Source of the DNA: Ectopseudomonas mendocina | GTDB taxonomy: Bacteria; Pseudomonadota; Gammaproteobacteria; Pseudomonadales; Pseudomonadaceae | Assembly (NCBI RefSeq): GCF_008041835.1 | Contig: NZ_VRYE01000042.1 | Location: forward strand, 1-42,965 | Length of the DNA: 42,965 nucleotides | Direction of reading: 5' to 3' | Shown: one piece after another, positions 15,220 to 24,704 of the stretch | How positions within the stretch are numbered: position 1 is the first letter of the stretch | Layout: each line of letters opens with the position of its first letter | Made by a program: the position numbers and the translations under genes | Notes under the pieces: model-generated | What the model was told of the DNA's origin: nothing | Databases searched by the model: none | The model's input: the letters and a program-made list of their open reading frames with translations, nothing else

Positions 15220-16053
15220 ATGAGTTTTCTGGTGATTCTGCTGGTGCTGTGGGTCGAGAAGTTTTCTGCCTGGCGTCTGCGCATCCAGCAGGACGGCCCC
15301 TGGTTGGCACAGCTCCAGCGTTTGCAGCAGGGTGGTTTTCAGCAGGCGCCCTGGCTGTGCCTGGCGCTGCTGGTGCTGCTGCCGGTGCTGGTGCTGGGGC
15401 TGCTCTTGCTGGTACTCGAACCGCTGGCTTACGGTTGGCTGGCGTTGCCCGTGCATTTGCTGGTGCTGATCTACAGCCTGGGGCGTGGCGATCTGCTCGC
15501 CGCCCTGGGGCCGTTTCGTGACGCCTGGCGGCGTGGCGATGGTCAGGCGGCTTATCACGTGGCCGAACGTGACCTTTCGTTAGAACCGGAGGAGGGTGCC
15601 GAGCTGCTGGTGCAGGTTCAGGGGCACTTGCTGTGGCAGGCGTATCAAAGCTTCTTCGCGGTTATTTTCTGGTATCTGCTGCTCGGGCCGATGGCGGCGC
15701 TGGCGTATCGCCTGCTGGCGCTGAGCGCCGAGCATGCGCAGCAGCCGGCGTTGCGTGAGCGAGCGGTGCAACTGCGGCATGCCTTCGATTGGCTGCCGGC
15801 GCGGGTATTGACTTCGAGTTTCGCGCTGGTCGGTAATTTCGTCGCCGTCAGCCGCGCCTTGCTGCATGAGCTGCTGAGCTGGGACATTTCTGCCGCGCAA
15901 CTGGTGATCAAGGCCGGACGTGCGGCCGCTGAGATGCCGCCGCCAGTGATGGGTGAGGAGGGTGTCGATACCCTGGATCAGCTGTGGCAACTGCTGATTC
16001 GTGCCGCAGTGGTCTGGTATGCCGGTTATGCGGTTTGGGTGTTATTCATCTAG
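15220..16053 (+). CDS. ampE: AmpE, inner-membrane regulatory protein
   Basis: 277-residue membrane protein encoded immediately after ampD, with GGAGAGG before its ATG. Hydrophobic segments are visible at the N-terminus (SFLVILLVLWVEKF), near residues 45-90 (two helices rich in Leu/Val), near 140-165 (FFAVIFWYLLLGPMAALAYRLLAL) and at the C-terminus (AAVVWYAGYAVWVLFI). AmpE has been proposed as a sensor or transporter partner in ampC induction, but its exact function is unsettled. A cytoplasmic stretch PARVLTSSFALVGNF matches the family. Confidence 0.93.
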   Translation: MSFLVILLVLWVEKFSAWRLRIQQDGPWLAQLQRLQQGGFQQAPWLCLALLVLLPVLVLGLLLLVLEPLAYGWLALPVHLLVLIYSLGRGDLLAALGPFRDAWRRGDGQAAYHVAERDLSLEPEEGAELLVQVQGHLLWQAYQSFFAVIFWYLLLGPMAALAYRLLALSAEHAQQPALRERAVQLRHAFDWLPARVLTSSFALVGNFVAVSRALLHELLSWDISAAQLVIKAGRAAAEMPPPVMGEEGVDTLDQLWQLLIRAAVVWYAGYAVWVLFI

Positions 16054-16123
16054 AGATCCTGCCCAAGCGCTATGCAGGGCGGGGGCCAATGCCGATCAGA
16101 TAAGCTTGCCAAAGCGGTCTTTC

Positions 16124-16196
16124 GTAGGAGCCCCGCCCCGGGGCGAAGCTTTTCAATCGCGTATCGCCCTGGTTCGCGGCGGGGCGCCGCTCCTAC
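16124..16196. repeat. REP-like inverted pair
   Basis: GTAGGAGCCCCGCCCCGGGG at the left, and TTCGCGGCGGGGCGCCGCTC followed by CTAC at the right, separated by about 25 bases, downstream of ampE. Confidence 0.85.
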
Positions 16197-16294
16197 CCAT
16201 TGGCAGCTTCGACGCTTAACTGACAGACATTAGGGCGGGGGCAGCCTGCTGTCACGCACAGTGGCGGGTTGCACCCGCCCTACGTGCCGGCTTT

Positions 16295-16355
16295 GTGGAA
16301 GCCGCGCCCTGCGGCGAATGGCAAAACAGCATTCGCCCCGAGTCGGGGCTCCTAC
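16295..16355. repeat. REP-like inverted pair, second after ampE
   Basis: GTGGAAGCCGCGCCCTGCGG and the inverted TTCGCCCCGAGTCGGGGCTC followed by CTAC flank a short spacer. It is less well conserved than its neighbour at 16124. Confidence 0.75.
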
Positions 16356-16601
16356 ACGGCCTTAGCTGGATTCGCTGGGCGCGCATTTAACCTTAAGTTA
16401 CAGAGACGCGTGTCGATAAGGGGTATAAGGGGGCGGTAGCCGACCCTGTTTGGTGATTTTCGTCACATTTATCTGCCTGTATTCGCCGCGTCGATTCACG
16501 CGCCACAGGTCGGGCTGCACAGGACGCCGTCGTCAGCCCGTGGGAGGTTCTGCGGCCGTTCAAGCGATACCAATAACAATAATGGCAACTGGAGACGTCT
16601 A

Positions 16602-18632
16602 GTGAAGACAGTGTTGTACCCGGCCATTGCGCTGATGAATCGCCTCAGCTTCGGCATGAAGTTCAGCCTGATCAGCGTTTTGTTCTTCCTGCCTATGCTC
16701 GTCACCAACTTCTATCTGGTGCGTGACTCCTATCGTCAGTTCGTTGGTACCCAGACGGCTCTGCAAAGCCTGGAACTGCTGGGGAGCAGCCTGCAGTTTC
16801 GACGTGATCTGGAAAACCTCAACGACCTGGTGCTGATCAATTCGATGATCGGTCAGTCCGGTCAGGCGGGTGATCTCGAGGGGCGCATCGATCAACTGCA
16901 GCAGTCGCTCAGCGCCAGTTTGCAGGGGCTGCAACCGGTGACCAGCGATGCCGAACAGGCCGCGGAGTTCCTGGCCAAGCGCGATGAGCTGCTGGCCGAG
17001 CTGAAAAGTGCAGTAGCCGAGAAGTCTTTGCAGAACAAGGCCGTCATGGTCGAGAAGCTATTGGGAGATTCGCAGGTCTTTATCAAGCTGGTGGCCAGCC
17101 AGGCGGGGTTGAGCCAGGATCCGCAACGCCAGGTGCGGCAGATTACCGAGCTGATTACCAACGTCACCCCACAGATCACCAATGTGCTCAGCCAAGGCCG
17201 TGCCATCGGCGCCTATTCCCTGGGGCAGGGTTTTCTCAATTCGGCGGCCAGTACCAAGTTCGATGATCTGCTGCTGCAGTTGGAGAAGTTGCATGCCGAG
17301 TACGGCCTGAATCTGCAGGAGGCACTGGCCGGTAACGTCGCTGCGCAGAATGGGCTGGGCAGCCTGGCCGAAGCCAGTCGCCAGAGTCTTAAGGACAGCG
17401 GCGTGCTGTTCGAGGATCAGGTGATCATCGCCGACAGCCTGGATGCGCCCTGGGCGCAGTTCTATGAGCAGGTCAGCCAGGAAATGGCCAAGACCTACGC
17501 TTTCAACGATGGCCTGCTGGCCTTTCTCGACAGCCAGTTGAGCGAGAGGCTCGCGGAGAACCGTGGGCAGATGGTGCTGCTGGTCGTTGCCCTGGTGGTG
17601 GTGTTCCTGCTGATCGTCTATCTCTACAGCGGCTTTTACGTATCGACCCGCACCACCCTGAAGAATCTGGGGCGGGTGATGGACAAGGTGGCGGCGGGCG
17701 ACATGACGGTCAGCTTTCAGGCGCACAGCCGTGACGAGTTGGGCGAGCTGGGGCAGGTATTCAATCAGACCGTGCAGCGCATTCACGATCTGATCGAGCG
17801 TGTCGGCCACACCGTGGGCGAAGTCGGTGGCCAGGCTGACCGGGTTGAGATGATCTCCGGCGAGAGTAATCAGGCGGTGGCGGGGCAGCGTGCACAGATC
17901 GAGCAGGTGGCCACGGCGATGAACCAGATGGCCGCCACCGCTCAGGAAGTCGCACGCAGCGCCGCGGCGGCAGTGGGCAGTGCGCAGAGCGTGAATCAGG
18001 AAACGGTCAGTGGCCGTGCCCTGGTCGAAGCGCAGGTCGGCGCCATCGAGCGTCTGGCCGGCGAAATCGATCAATCGGTGGCGGTCATCAATCAGCTGGC
18101 CAGCGACAGCGCTTCGATCAGCCAGGTGCTGGATGTGATCAAAGGCATCGCCGAGCAGACCAACCTGCTGGCGCTCAATGCTGCCATCGAGGCGGCGCGG
18201 GCTGGTGAACAGGGTCGCGGTTTCGCCGTGGTGGCTGACGAGGTGCGCAATCTGGCCAAGCGCACGCAGCAGTCCACCGAAGAGATCGAAGCAATGATCG
18301 CCAAGCTGCAGGGCGGTGTGGGGGCGGCGGTGAAGGCGATGAATGCCAGTCACCAGATGGCGGATGCTACGGTCAGCCAGTCGGCCAAGGTGCAGCAGGC
18401 CCTGGAGAACATCCTCGGTGCAGTGGGCGTGATCGTCGACCAGAACCAGCAGATCGCCGCTGCTGCCGAACAGCAGACGGCGGTGGTGCACGATATCGAT
18501 CAGAACATCGTCGAGATCAATCATGCCGGCGAGCGCACCGCTGCCGGTGCCAGCCAGACCGAGCAGGCCAGCCGCGAATTGAGCGAGTTGGTAACGCGGC
18601 TCAAGCAACTGATCGGCGCGTTTCGTGTGTAG
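16602..18632 (+). CDS. methyl-accepting chemotaxis protein
   Basis: 676-residue transmembrane chemoreceptor starting at a GTG with GGAG 7 bases upstream. Order: TM helix 1 (about 19-40), a helical periplasmic sensing region (about 45-320), TM helix 2 (about 324-344), HAMP domain with [23 protein letters not shown] and [13 protein letters not shown], then a long coiled-coil signalling domain with the conserved hairpin tip [20 protein letters not shown] followed by [18 protein letters not shown]. It passes ligand signals to CheA/CheW. The position after ampDE matches the transducer gene of the same location in P. aeruginosa. The ligand cannot be read from the sequence. Confidence 0.95.
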   Translation: MKTVLYPAIALMNRLSFGMKFSLISVLFFLPMLVTNFYLVRDSYRQFVGTQTALQSLELLGSSLQFRRDLENLNDLVLINSMIGQSGQAGDLEGRIDQLQQSLSASLQGLQPVTSDAEQAAEFLAKRDELLAELKSAVAEKSLQNKAVMVEKLLGDSQVFIKLVASQAGLSQDPQRQVRQITELITNVTPQITNVLSQGRAIGAYSLGQGFLNSAASTKFDDLLLQLEKLHAEYGLNLQEALAGNVAAQNGLGSLAEASRQSLKDSGVLFEDQVIIADSLDAPWAQFYEQVSQEMAKTYAFNDGLLAFLDSQLSERLAENRGQMVLLVVALVVVFLLIVYLYSGFYVSTRTTLKNLGRVMDKVAAGDMTVSFQAHSRDELGELGQVFNQTVQRIHDLIERVGHTVGEVGGQADRVEMISGESNQAVAGQRAQIEQVATAMNQMAATAQEVARSAAAAVGSAQSVNQETVSGRALVEAQVGAIERLAGEIDQSVAVINQLASDSASISQVLDVIKGIAEQTNLLALNAAIEAARAGEQGRGFAVVADEVRNLAKRTQQSTEEIEAMIAKLQGGVGAAVKAMNASHQMADATVSQSAKVQQALENILGAVGVIVDQNQQIAAAAEQQTAVVHDIDQNIVEINHAGERTAAGASQTEQASRELSELVTRLKQLIGAFRV

Positions 18633-18653
18633 GGTGCGTTGGTGCAAAGGCCC

Positions 18654-18724
18654 GTAGGGTGGGCCGGGCGGCGCTCCGCTTCAGCCCACCACTGGCGGTC
18701 AGCGTGGGCTAAAGCCCACCCTAC
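18654..18724. repeat. inverted repeat GTAGGGTGGGC ... GCCCACCCTAC
   Basis: Arms 18654-18664 and 18714-18724 are perfect inverted copies, and the spacer contains further complementary words (CAGCCCACC and GCGTGGGCT). It lies between the convergent MCP and tatD-like genes, just before a REP pair. Confidence 0.75.
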
Positions 18725-18772
18725 AAGGCTGAAGCCCCTTCCACAGCATTCCCGCGGCCGTCGCGTTGGCCC

Positions 18773-18846
18773 TGTAGGAGCGGCGCCCCGCCGCGAATTT
18801 GGGCGACGCGGTCTGGAAGCATTCGCCCCGGGGCGGGGCTCCTACA
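18773..18846. repeat. REP-like inverted pair between convergent genes
   Basis: TGTAGGAGCGGCGCCCCGCC and the inverted ATTCGCCCCGGGGCGGGGCT followed by CCTACAG. It ends about 30 bases from the stop of the tatD-like gene. Confidence 0.85.
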
Positions 18847-18876
18847 GACGGTCATGTAAGACGATTTGCCTGAAGT

Positions 18877-19656
18877 CTATGCCCAGCCGAACAACTCATC
18901 CGCATTACGACTGCTGGCCGTTGCCAGTTCTTCGGCCGAAACGCCACGTAGCGCTGCCAGCTCGGCACAGATATCTGCCAGGTACTCCGGACTGTTGCGC
19001 TGATACGGGTGCATGGCTGGAGCCATATCCGGGGCGTCGGTTTCCAGCACGATGGCGTCCAGTGGCAGCCCGGCCACCACCTGGCGCAGACGGTTGGCCT
19101 GTGGCCAGGTGGCGGCGCCGCCCAGGCCGAGACGAAAGCCCAGCTTGATGTATTCGCGGGCTTCTTCCTGACTGCCGGCGAAAGCGTGGATGATGCCGCC
19201 GCGCTTCAGGCGAAAGCGTTTGAGCGTGGCGATGGTCGCGGCATGGGCGCGGCGCACATGCAGCAAGGCCGGCAGTTCGAACTCGGCAGCCAGCTCAAGC
19301 TGCGCCTCGAACACGGCTTGCTGGCGCTGCCGGTCCAGGTTCTCCAGGTAGTAATCCAGGCCAAATTCGCCAACGGCGCAGAGCTTGGGCTGTTCGGCCA
19401 GTCTGCTTAACCAGCCGCGCAGTTCATTGAGGTGCTGCACCTGGTGTTCATCGAGATAGACCGGGTGCAGGCCGAACGCGGCATACAGGCCTTCGTTTGC
19501 CTCGACCAGGTGCCACAGCCGCTGCCAGTTGGCCTGATAAACCCCGAGCACCACCATGCGCTGCACGCCGAGCGCCCGGCTGCGCGCGAGTACTTCGTCG
19601 CGGTCGACGTCGAAGTCGGGGAAGTCGAGGTGGGTATGGGTGTCGATCAGGCGCAT
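18877..19656 (-). CDS. TatD-family metal-dependent hydrolase (putative DNase)
   Basis: 259-residue TIM-barrel hydrolase. It shows the metal-binding set of the TatD family: DTHTHLDFP at the N-terminus, E in VGEFGLDYY, His in LLHVRRAHA and IIHAFAGS, and D in LETDAPDMAP. Family members act as 3'-5' exonucleases or broader phosphoesterases in the cytoplasm. It lies 88 bases downstream of fruR in the same direction and may be co-transcribed; its link to fructose use is only positional. Whether it is the true tatD, ycfH or yjjV type cannot be settled here. Confidence 0.92.
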   Translation of the reverse strand: MRLIDTHTHLDFPDFDVDRDEVLARSRALGVQRMVVLGVYQANWQRLWHLVEANEGLYAAFGLHPVYLDEHQVQHLNELRGWLSRLAEQPKLCAVGEFGLDYYLENLDRQRQQAVFEAQLELAAEFELPALLHVRRAHAATIATLKRFRLKRGGIIHAFAGSQEEAREYIKLGFRLGLGGAATWPQANRLRQVVAGLPLDAIVLETDAPDMAPAMHPYQRNSPEYLADICAELAALRGVSAEELATASSRNADELFGWA

Positions 19657-19744
19657 GGGCCAAGCTTCGGTGATTTTTCAGGCAGATGCCAGGCGTGGAT
19701 ACGTCTACTACCCGTCATGATCGCCCGCCAGCGGACGTCAGAAA

Positions 19745-20731
19745 CTACAGGCGCGCCTTGAAACTGCGTTCGATGGCCTCGATGCCGGGGCGATAGTCGT
19801 TGTTCTCCACCGCCTGTAAGGTCCAGGCCAATACCCGTTCGGCAATGCGCTCGTGCTGCTGGCTCATGGCGTTGACCCGCAGCGGCAGAAAATCCAGCAA
19901 CTGGGTGTCGCCGAAGGTGGCCAGTCGCACGGCTGGCCAGTGCTCGCTGCCCTGTTCGCGCAGGGCATCGAACACCCCTTCGAGCAGCACGTAGGCGGTG
20001 GTCAGCAGGGCATCCGGTGTGCTGCCTGCGTCCAGTAGCGTCTTCATCTGCCGGTAGCCGCAGGCGCGGTTGAACTGCTCGCCGTGGCAGACGCTGAGGC
20101 GTCCGTCGAAACCGGCCAGCGCGGCACGGAAACCGCGCTCGCGCGCCTGGCTGATGACCAGTTCAGCGCGTGCGCCAAGCAGCGCGATATGACGCGGTTT
20201 GGGCGTCAGCAGGCTGGCGGTGAGGGTGCGTCCGGCTTGTTCGTCATCGCTGACCACCGAGCGGATGTGGGCTGGCGACAATGCCCGGTCGACAGCGATC
20301 ACGGGCAGGCCGGCGGCGACGATGCTGGGGTACAGCGGGTCGTCCGGCGGCAGGCAACTGGCGACGATCAGCGCCTCACAGCGACGCGAGCGAAACAGGT
20401 CGAGCAACTGCCGTTCGCTGCTCGGGTCGTCATCGGAACTGGCGATCAGTAACTGGTAACCGGCGGCGCGGGCCTTCTGCTCGAGCAGCTTGGCCAGGCG
20501 CGCATAGCTGGGGTTTTCCAGGTCCGGCAGGATGAAACCGAGGCAGCGACTCTGCCCGCGGCGCAGACTGGCGGCCTGCTGATCCGGGCGATAGCCATGC
20601 TCTTCGACCACCGCCAGCACCCGGGCCACGGTGGCAGGGCTGATCCGCCGTTTCTCGGCCTGACCGTTGATCACGTAGCTGGCGGTTGTAACCGAGACCT
20701 GAGCCAGGCGGGCGATGTCGCTGAGTTTCAC
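19745..20731 (-). CDS. fruR: FruR/Cra, LacI-family fructose repressor
   Basis: 328-residue LacI-family regulator. The N-terminal helix-turn-helix is MKLSDIARLAQVSVTTASYVINGQ, followed by a hinge (RPDQQAASLRRGQSRCLGFILPD) and a periplasmic-binding-protein-like effector domain. In Pseudomonas the Cra/FruR protein represses the adjacent fruBKA operon and releases DNA when it binds fructose-1-phosphate. It is divergent from fruB across 179 bases that contain a perfect Cra-type operator, so autoregulation is likely too. Confidence 0.94.
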   Translation of the reverse strand: MKLSDIARLAQVSVTTASYVINGQAEKRRISPATVARVLAVVEEHGYRPDQQAASLRRGQSRCLGFILPDLENPSYARLAKLLEQKARAAGYQLLIASSDDDPSSERQLLDLFRSRRCEALIVASCLPPDDPLYPSIVAAGLPVIAVDRALSPAHIRSVVSDDEQAGRTLTASLLTPKPRHIALLGARAELVISQARERGFRAALAGFDGRLSVCHGEQFNRACGYRQMKTLLDAGSTPDALLTTAYVLLEGVFDALREQGSEHWPAVRLATFGDTQLLDFLPLRVNAMSQQHERIAERVLAWTLQAVENNDYRPGIEAIERSFKARL

Positions 20732-20845
20732 GGGCGCATCCTGAATCGCTAAGTGAGAGGGCGTGCGAGCGCCGCGAGTCTACGCGACTCGGCGACGGCC
20801 GGGCTTCAAGGATCACTCATTATCGGATAAGGTGCCAGTGCTTGA

Positions 20846-20857
20846 TGAATCGTTTCA
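20846..20857 (+). promoter_or_regulatory. Cra/FruR operator upstream of fruB
   Basis: TGAATCGTTTCA is a near-perfect palindrome that fits the Cra consensus (TGAAnCGnTTCA type). It lies 53 bases before the fruB start, and a further half-site GATTCA lies at 20866-20871. Repression of fruBKA by the divergent FruR is inferred from location and motif. Confidence 0.8.
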
Positions 20858-20910
20858 GCAAAGCGGATTCATCGGCTAGTCTTAGCCAAAACAACAAGTC
20901 GGAGACCACC

Positions 20911-23772
20911 ATGCTCGAACTCGATGCCAGCCAAATCCAGATGGGCCGGGTTGCGGCGAACAAGGGCGAAGCCCTGGCCATGCTCGGTGATGCGCTGACC
21001 CGTGCCGGCCTGGCCAATCCGGCTTACCTCGAGGGCTTGCAGGCGCGTGAAGCTCAGGGCTCGACCTTTCTCGGCCAGGGCATCGCCATTCCCCATGGCA
21101 CGCCGCAGACCCGCGATCAGGTGCTGCGCACTGGCGTCAGCCTGATCCAGTTCCCCGATGGGGTGGACTGGGGCAATGGCCAGCAGGTGTACCTGGCCAT
21201 CGCCATCGCCGCGCAATCCGACGAACACCTGCACCTGCTGCAACTGCTGACCCGCGCACTGGGCGAAGGGGATCTGAGCCAGGCGCTGCGTGAAGCTCGC
21301 GAGCCGGCGCAGATTCTCGAACTGCTGCAGGGCGCGCCGCAGGCGCTGGCGCTGGACGGCCAACTGGTGGCACTGGCGCAGCCTGCTGAAGATTTCGACG
21401 AACTGCTCTGGCAGGGCGCGCGTCTGTTGCGCCAGGCCGGTTGCGCGCGCAGCGGTTTTGCCCTCGGGCTGGCCCGTGGCGAGCCGCTGCCGCTGGGCGA
21501 CGGCCTGTGGTGGCTGCACAGCGAGGCCAGCGTCGAGCGCCCGGGTCTGGCATTCGTTACCCCCGCTCAGCCGCTGAGTTTTCGTGGTGAGGCGCTGCGT
21601 GGTCTGTTTTGCCTGGCCAGCCAGGGCGAAGCGCATCGTCAGGCGCTGGAGCGTTTGTGCGATGTACTGATCGGTGGCCGCGCGGCGGCGTTCAGTGAGG
21701 CCAGCGACAGCCGCCAGGTGATCGAGGCACTGGGCGGTGAGGTGCCGCCGGACTGGCCCAGCCTCAGTGTGCCGCTGCTCAATGCCCATGGCCTGCACGC
21801 GCGTCCGGCCAAGGTGCTGAGCGAGCTGGCGCAGGGTTTTGCTGGGGATATCCGCGTGCGCCTGCTTGGCGATACGGGCGCCGGGGTCTCGGCCAAGAGC
21901 CTCAGTCGCCTGCTGGCGTTGGGTGCGCGGCGTGGCCAGATGCTCGAATTCAGCGCCGAACCGGCGATTGCCGACAGTGCGCTGCCTGCCATTCGCGCTG
22001 CACTGGAGAGTGGTCTGGGGGAAACGGTCGAACCGCTGAGCGAAGCATTGCCGGAAGTGGCCGCGCAGTTGCAGACGCTCGAGGCTGTCGCGCCGGTTGC
22101 CGGGAGCCGCCTGCTGGCGGTCGGCGCTTCGCCGGGTATCGCCATTGGTCCGGCGCTGGTGCGCACGCCGCCGGTGTTTGATTTCGCCGAGCAAGGCCAG
22201 GGCGTCGAACAGGAACGAGCGCGACTGGCGTCAGCCCTGGCGGCGGTTGCCGCGCAGATTCAGCGCCTGGTCGACGGTGCTGGTATGGCGAGCATCCGCG
22301 AGATTTTCAGTGCCCATCTGGCCATGCTGGCTGACCCGGCGTTGCGCGAGGACGTTGATGCGCGCCTGGCCAAAGGGGCGAGCGCCGAAGCGGCCTGGCA
22401 GGGCGAGATCGAGGCAGCGGCCACCCGTCAGGAAGCATTGCACGACCCGCTACTGGCCGAGCGCGCGGCGGACCTGCGCGATATCGGCAACCGCGTGCTG
22501 GCGCATCTGTGTGGCGTGGAGCTGCCCAGCGAGCCGAACGAGCCTTACATTCTGGTGATGGCCGAAGTGGTGCCGTCGGACGTCGCCAGCCTCGACCGTC
22601 AGCGCGTGGCGGGCATTTTGACCGCGCGCGGCGGTGCGACGGCACACAGCGCCATCATCGCCCGCGCCCTGGGGATTCCTGCCGTGGTTGGTGCCGGTGA
22701 CGGCGTGCTGGCCCTGGCCCAGGGCACACCGCTGCTGCTCGACGGCGACAGCGGCCTGCTGCGCATTGCCCCGGATGCCGCCGAGCGCGATCAGGCGCTG
22801 CAGGAACGCCAGACGGCGCAGCAGCGTCGCGAACTGGCACATGCCGCGCGCTTCGAGGTGGCGCAGACCCGCGATGGTGTGCGCGTGGAAGTGGCCGCCA
22901 ATATCGGCGCCAGTGGCGAAACCGCCGAGGCGGTGGAGCTGGGCGCGGAAGCAGTAGGCCTGCTGCGCACCGAGCTGGTGTTCATGGAGCATGCCCAGGC
23001 GCCGGATCAGGCGGCGCAGGAGCGCGAGTACCGGCGTGTGCTCGATGCCCTGGACGGGCGCCCGCTGGTGGTGCGTACCCTGGATGTCGGCGGCGACAAG
23101 CCGCTGCCGTACTGGCCGATGCCTGCCGAGGAGAACCCGTTCCTTGGTGTGCGTGGCATTCGCCTGAGCCTGCAGCGCCCGGCGATTCTGGAAACCCAGT
23201 TGCGCGCCTTGCTTGCCTCGGCCGATGGCCGGCCGCTGCGCATCATGTTCCCCATGGTCGGCTCGGTGGAAGAGTGGCGCGCAGCGCGTGACATGGTGCA
23301 GCGCCTGCGTGAGGAGATCGCCGTCAGCGATCTGCAGGTCGGCATCATGATCGAAGTGCCCTCGGCAGCGCTGCTGGCGCCGGTGCTGGCACGCGAAGTG
23401 GACTTCTTCAGCATCGGCACCAACGACCTGACGCAATATTGCCTGGCCATTGACCGTGGCCATCCGCAGCTGTCGGCGCAGGCCGATGGCCTGCACCCGG
23501 CCGTGCTGCGCCTGATCGAGATGACCGTGACCGCTGCACACGCCCAGGGCAAGTGGGTCGGCATCTGCGGGGAGCTGGCCAGCGACCGCCTGGCCGTGCC
23601 GCTGTTGGTCGGCCTGGGCGTCGATGAGCTGAGCGTGACGCCGCGATCGATTGCCCTGGTCAAGGCGCGCGTGCGCGAGCTGGATAGCCGCCAGGCGCGC
23701 ACCCTGGCCGACCGCGCCCTGACCCTGGACAGTGCCAGCGCCGTGCGTGCGCTGGTGGCGGAGATGCACTGA
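20911..23772 (+). CDS. fruB: FruB, fructose PTS multiphosphoryl transfer protein (EIIA-HPr-EI)
   Basis: 953-residue cytoplasmic fusion that carries phosphate from PEP to the fructose permease. Domains: EIIA-Fru (about 1-150, phosphorylated His H62 in IAIPHGT), HPr-like FPr (about 285-370, H296 in HGLHARPAK), and Enzyme I (about 400-953, active H579 in GGATAHSAI, then PEP-binding VRTLDVGGDK, IMFPM and FSIGTNDLTQY). The ATG at 20911 is chosen because GGAG lies 6 bases upstream and the EIIA domain begins there; upstream in-frame codons overlap the Cra operator. One base overlaps fruK. Confidence 0.96.
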   Translation: MLELDASQIQMGRVAANKGEALAMLGDALTRAGLANPAYLEGLQAREAQGSTFLGQGIAIPHGTPQTRDQVLRTGVSLIQFPDGVDWGNGQQVYLAIAIAAQSDEHLHLLQLLTRALGEGDLSQALREAREPAQILELLQGAPQALALDGQLVALAQPAEDFDELLWQGARLLRQAGCARSGFALGLARGEPLPLGDGLWWLHSEASVERPGLAFVTPAQPLSFRGEALRGLFCLASQGEAHRQALERLCDVLIGGRAAAFSEASDSRQVIEALGGEVPPDWPSLSVPLLNAHGLHARPAKVLSELAQGFAGDIRVRLLGDTGAGVSAKSLSRLLALGARRGQMLEFSAEPAIADSALPAIRAALESGLGETVEPLSEALPEVAAQLQTLEAVAPVAGSRLLAVGASPGIAIGPALVRTPPVFDFAEQGQGVEQERARLASALAAVAAQIQRLVDGAGMASIREIFSAHLAMLADPALREDVDARLAKGASAEAAWQGEIEAAATRQEALHDPLLAERAADLRDIGNRVLAHLCGVELPSEPNEPYILVMAEVVPSDVASLDRQRVAGILTARGGATAHSAIIARALGIPAVVGAGDGVLALAQGTPLLLDGDSGLLRIAPDAAERDQALQERQTAQQRRELAHAARFEVAQTRDGVRVEVAANIGASGETAEAVELGAEAVGLLRTELVFMEHAQAPDQAAQEREYRRVLDALDGRPLVVRTLDVGGDKPLPYWPMPAEENPFLGVRGIRLSLQRPAILETQLRALLASADGRPLRIMFPMVGSVEEWRAARDMVQRLREEIAVSDLQVGIMIEVPSAALLAPVLAREVDFFSIGTNDLTQYCLAIDRGHPQLSAQADGLHPAVLRLIEMTVTAAHAQGKWVGICGELASDRLAVPLLVGLGVDELSVTPRSIALVKARVRELDSRQARTLADRALTLDSASAVRALVAEMH

Positions 23773-24692
23773 TGGCACGAATCCTGACCCTGACCCTGAA
23801 TCCGGCGCTGGATCTGACCCTGCGCCTGGATCGCCTGCACCCCGGTGCGGTCAACCGCTGCCACGAACTGCGCAGCCACGCCGCCGGCAAGGGGCTGAAC
23901 GTCGCCCAGGTACTGGCCGATCTTGGCCATAGCCTGAGCGTTGCTGGCTTTCTCGGGCGCGCCAACGCGGCGCCGTTCGAGAGCCTGATGCACAAGCGCG
24001 GTTTTCACGATCTGTTCGTCCGCGTGCCGGGCGAGACGCGCAGCAATATCAAACTGGCCGAGGCCGATGGCTGCATCACCGACCTCAATGGCCCTGGCCC
24101 GCAGGTCGAGGCCGAGCATCTGCAACGTCTGGAAGCTGAGCTGGAGCCGCTGCTCGCCGGGTATGACGCCGTGGTGGTCGCCGGCAGCCTGCCGCGTGGG
24201 GTGACGCCGCAATGGTTCGCCGGCCTGCTGCGGCGGATCAAGGTCAGTGGCGTGCCGCTGGCGGTGGATAGCAGCGGTGCCGCACTGCAAGCGGCCCTGG
24301 GCGTCGCGCCCTGGCTGATCAAACCCAATGAAGAAGAACTGGCCGAGGTCTGTGGCAGCGATCTGCCGACCGCCGTGCAGTGTCTGCGCGCGCAGGGCAT
24401 CGAGCATGTGCTGCTGTCGCGTGGCGCCGAGGGGGTCGACTGGCATGGGCCGGGCATCGCCCTGCGCGCCGTACCACCGCGTGTCGAGGTGGCCAGCACG
24501 GTGGGTGCCGGTGACTCGCTGCTGGCTGCCAGCCTGCATGGCCTGCTGCAGGGCTGGCCGGCCGAACGCACCCTGCGCCTGGCCACTGCCGTGGCTGCGC
24601 AAGCGGTTACCCAGATCGGCTTCGGCATCCATGATCGCGAGCAATTGACCCGTCTCGAGGCGGCTGTGCAGTTGCACTCCATAGAACAATAA
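23772..24692 (+). CDS. fruK: FruK, 1-phosphofructokinase
   Basis: Phosphorylates fructose-1-phosphate to fructose-1,6-bisphosphate with ATP. The 306-residue PfkB-family kinase starts ARILTLTLNPALDLTLRLDRL and has the substrate-binding GKGLNVAQVLADLG motif, the AGSLPRG segment, KPNEEEL, and the C-terminal anion-hole and catalytic-base motif VGAGDSLLA. The ATG overlaps the fruB stop by one base, so translation is coupled. Confidence 0.96.
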   Translation: MARILTLTLNPALDLTLRLDRLHPGAVNRCHELRSHAAGKGLNVAQVLADLGHSLSVAGFLGRANAAPFESLMHKRGFHDLFVRVPGETRSNIKLAEADGCITDLNGPGPQVEAEHLQRLEAELEPLLAGYDAVVVAGSLPRGVTPQWFAGLLRRIKVSGVPLAVDSSGAALQAALGVAPWLIKPNEEELAEVCGSDLPTAVQCLRAQGIEHVLLSRGAEGVDWHGPGIALRAVPPRVEVASTVGAGDSLLAASLHGLLQGWPAERTLRLATAVAAQAVTQIGFGIHDREQLTRLEAAVQLHSIEQ

Positions 24693-24704
24693 GAGGCGCC
24701 CACC

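Larger units (their letters stand above)
16054..16601. other. intergenic region before the MCP gene
   Basis: No gene is seen. It holds two REP-like inverted pairs (16124-16196 and 16295-16355), a short GCGGGTTGCACCCGCCC palindrome near 16264-16280, and about 200 bases of promoter and leader sequence before the GTG start at 16602, in which no clear promoter stands out. Confidence 0.6.

Noticed and set aside
20842..20910. TTG or ATG codons at 20842-20845 as start of fruB
   Set aside because: They overlap the Cra operator and add residues outside the EIIA domain; the ATG at 20911 has a ribosome binding site.
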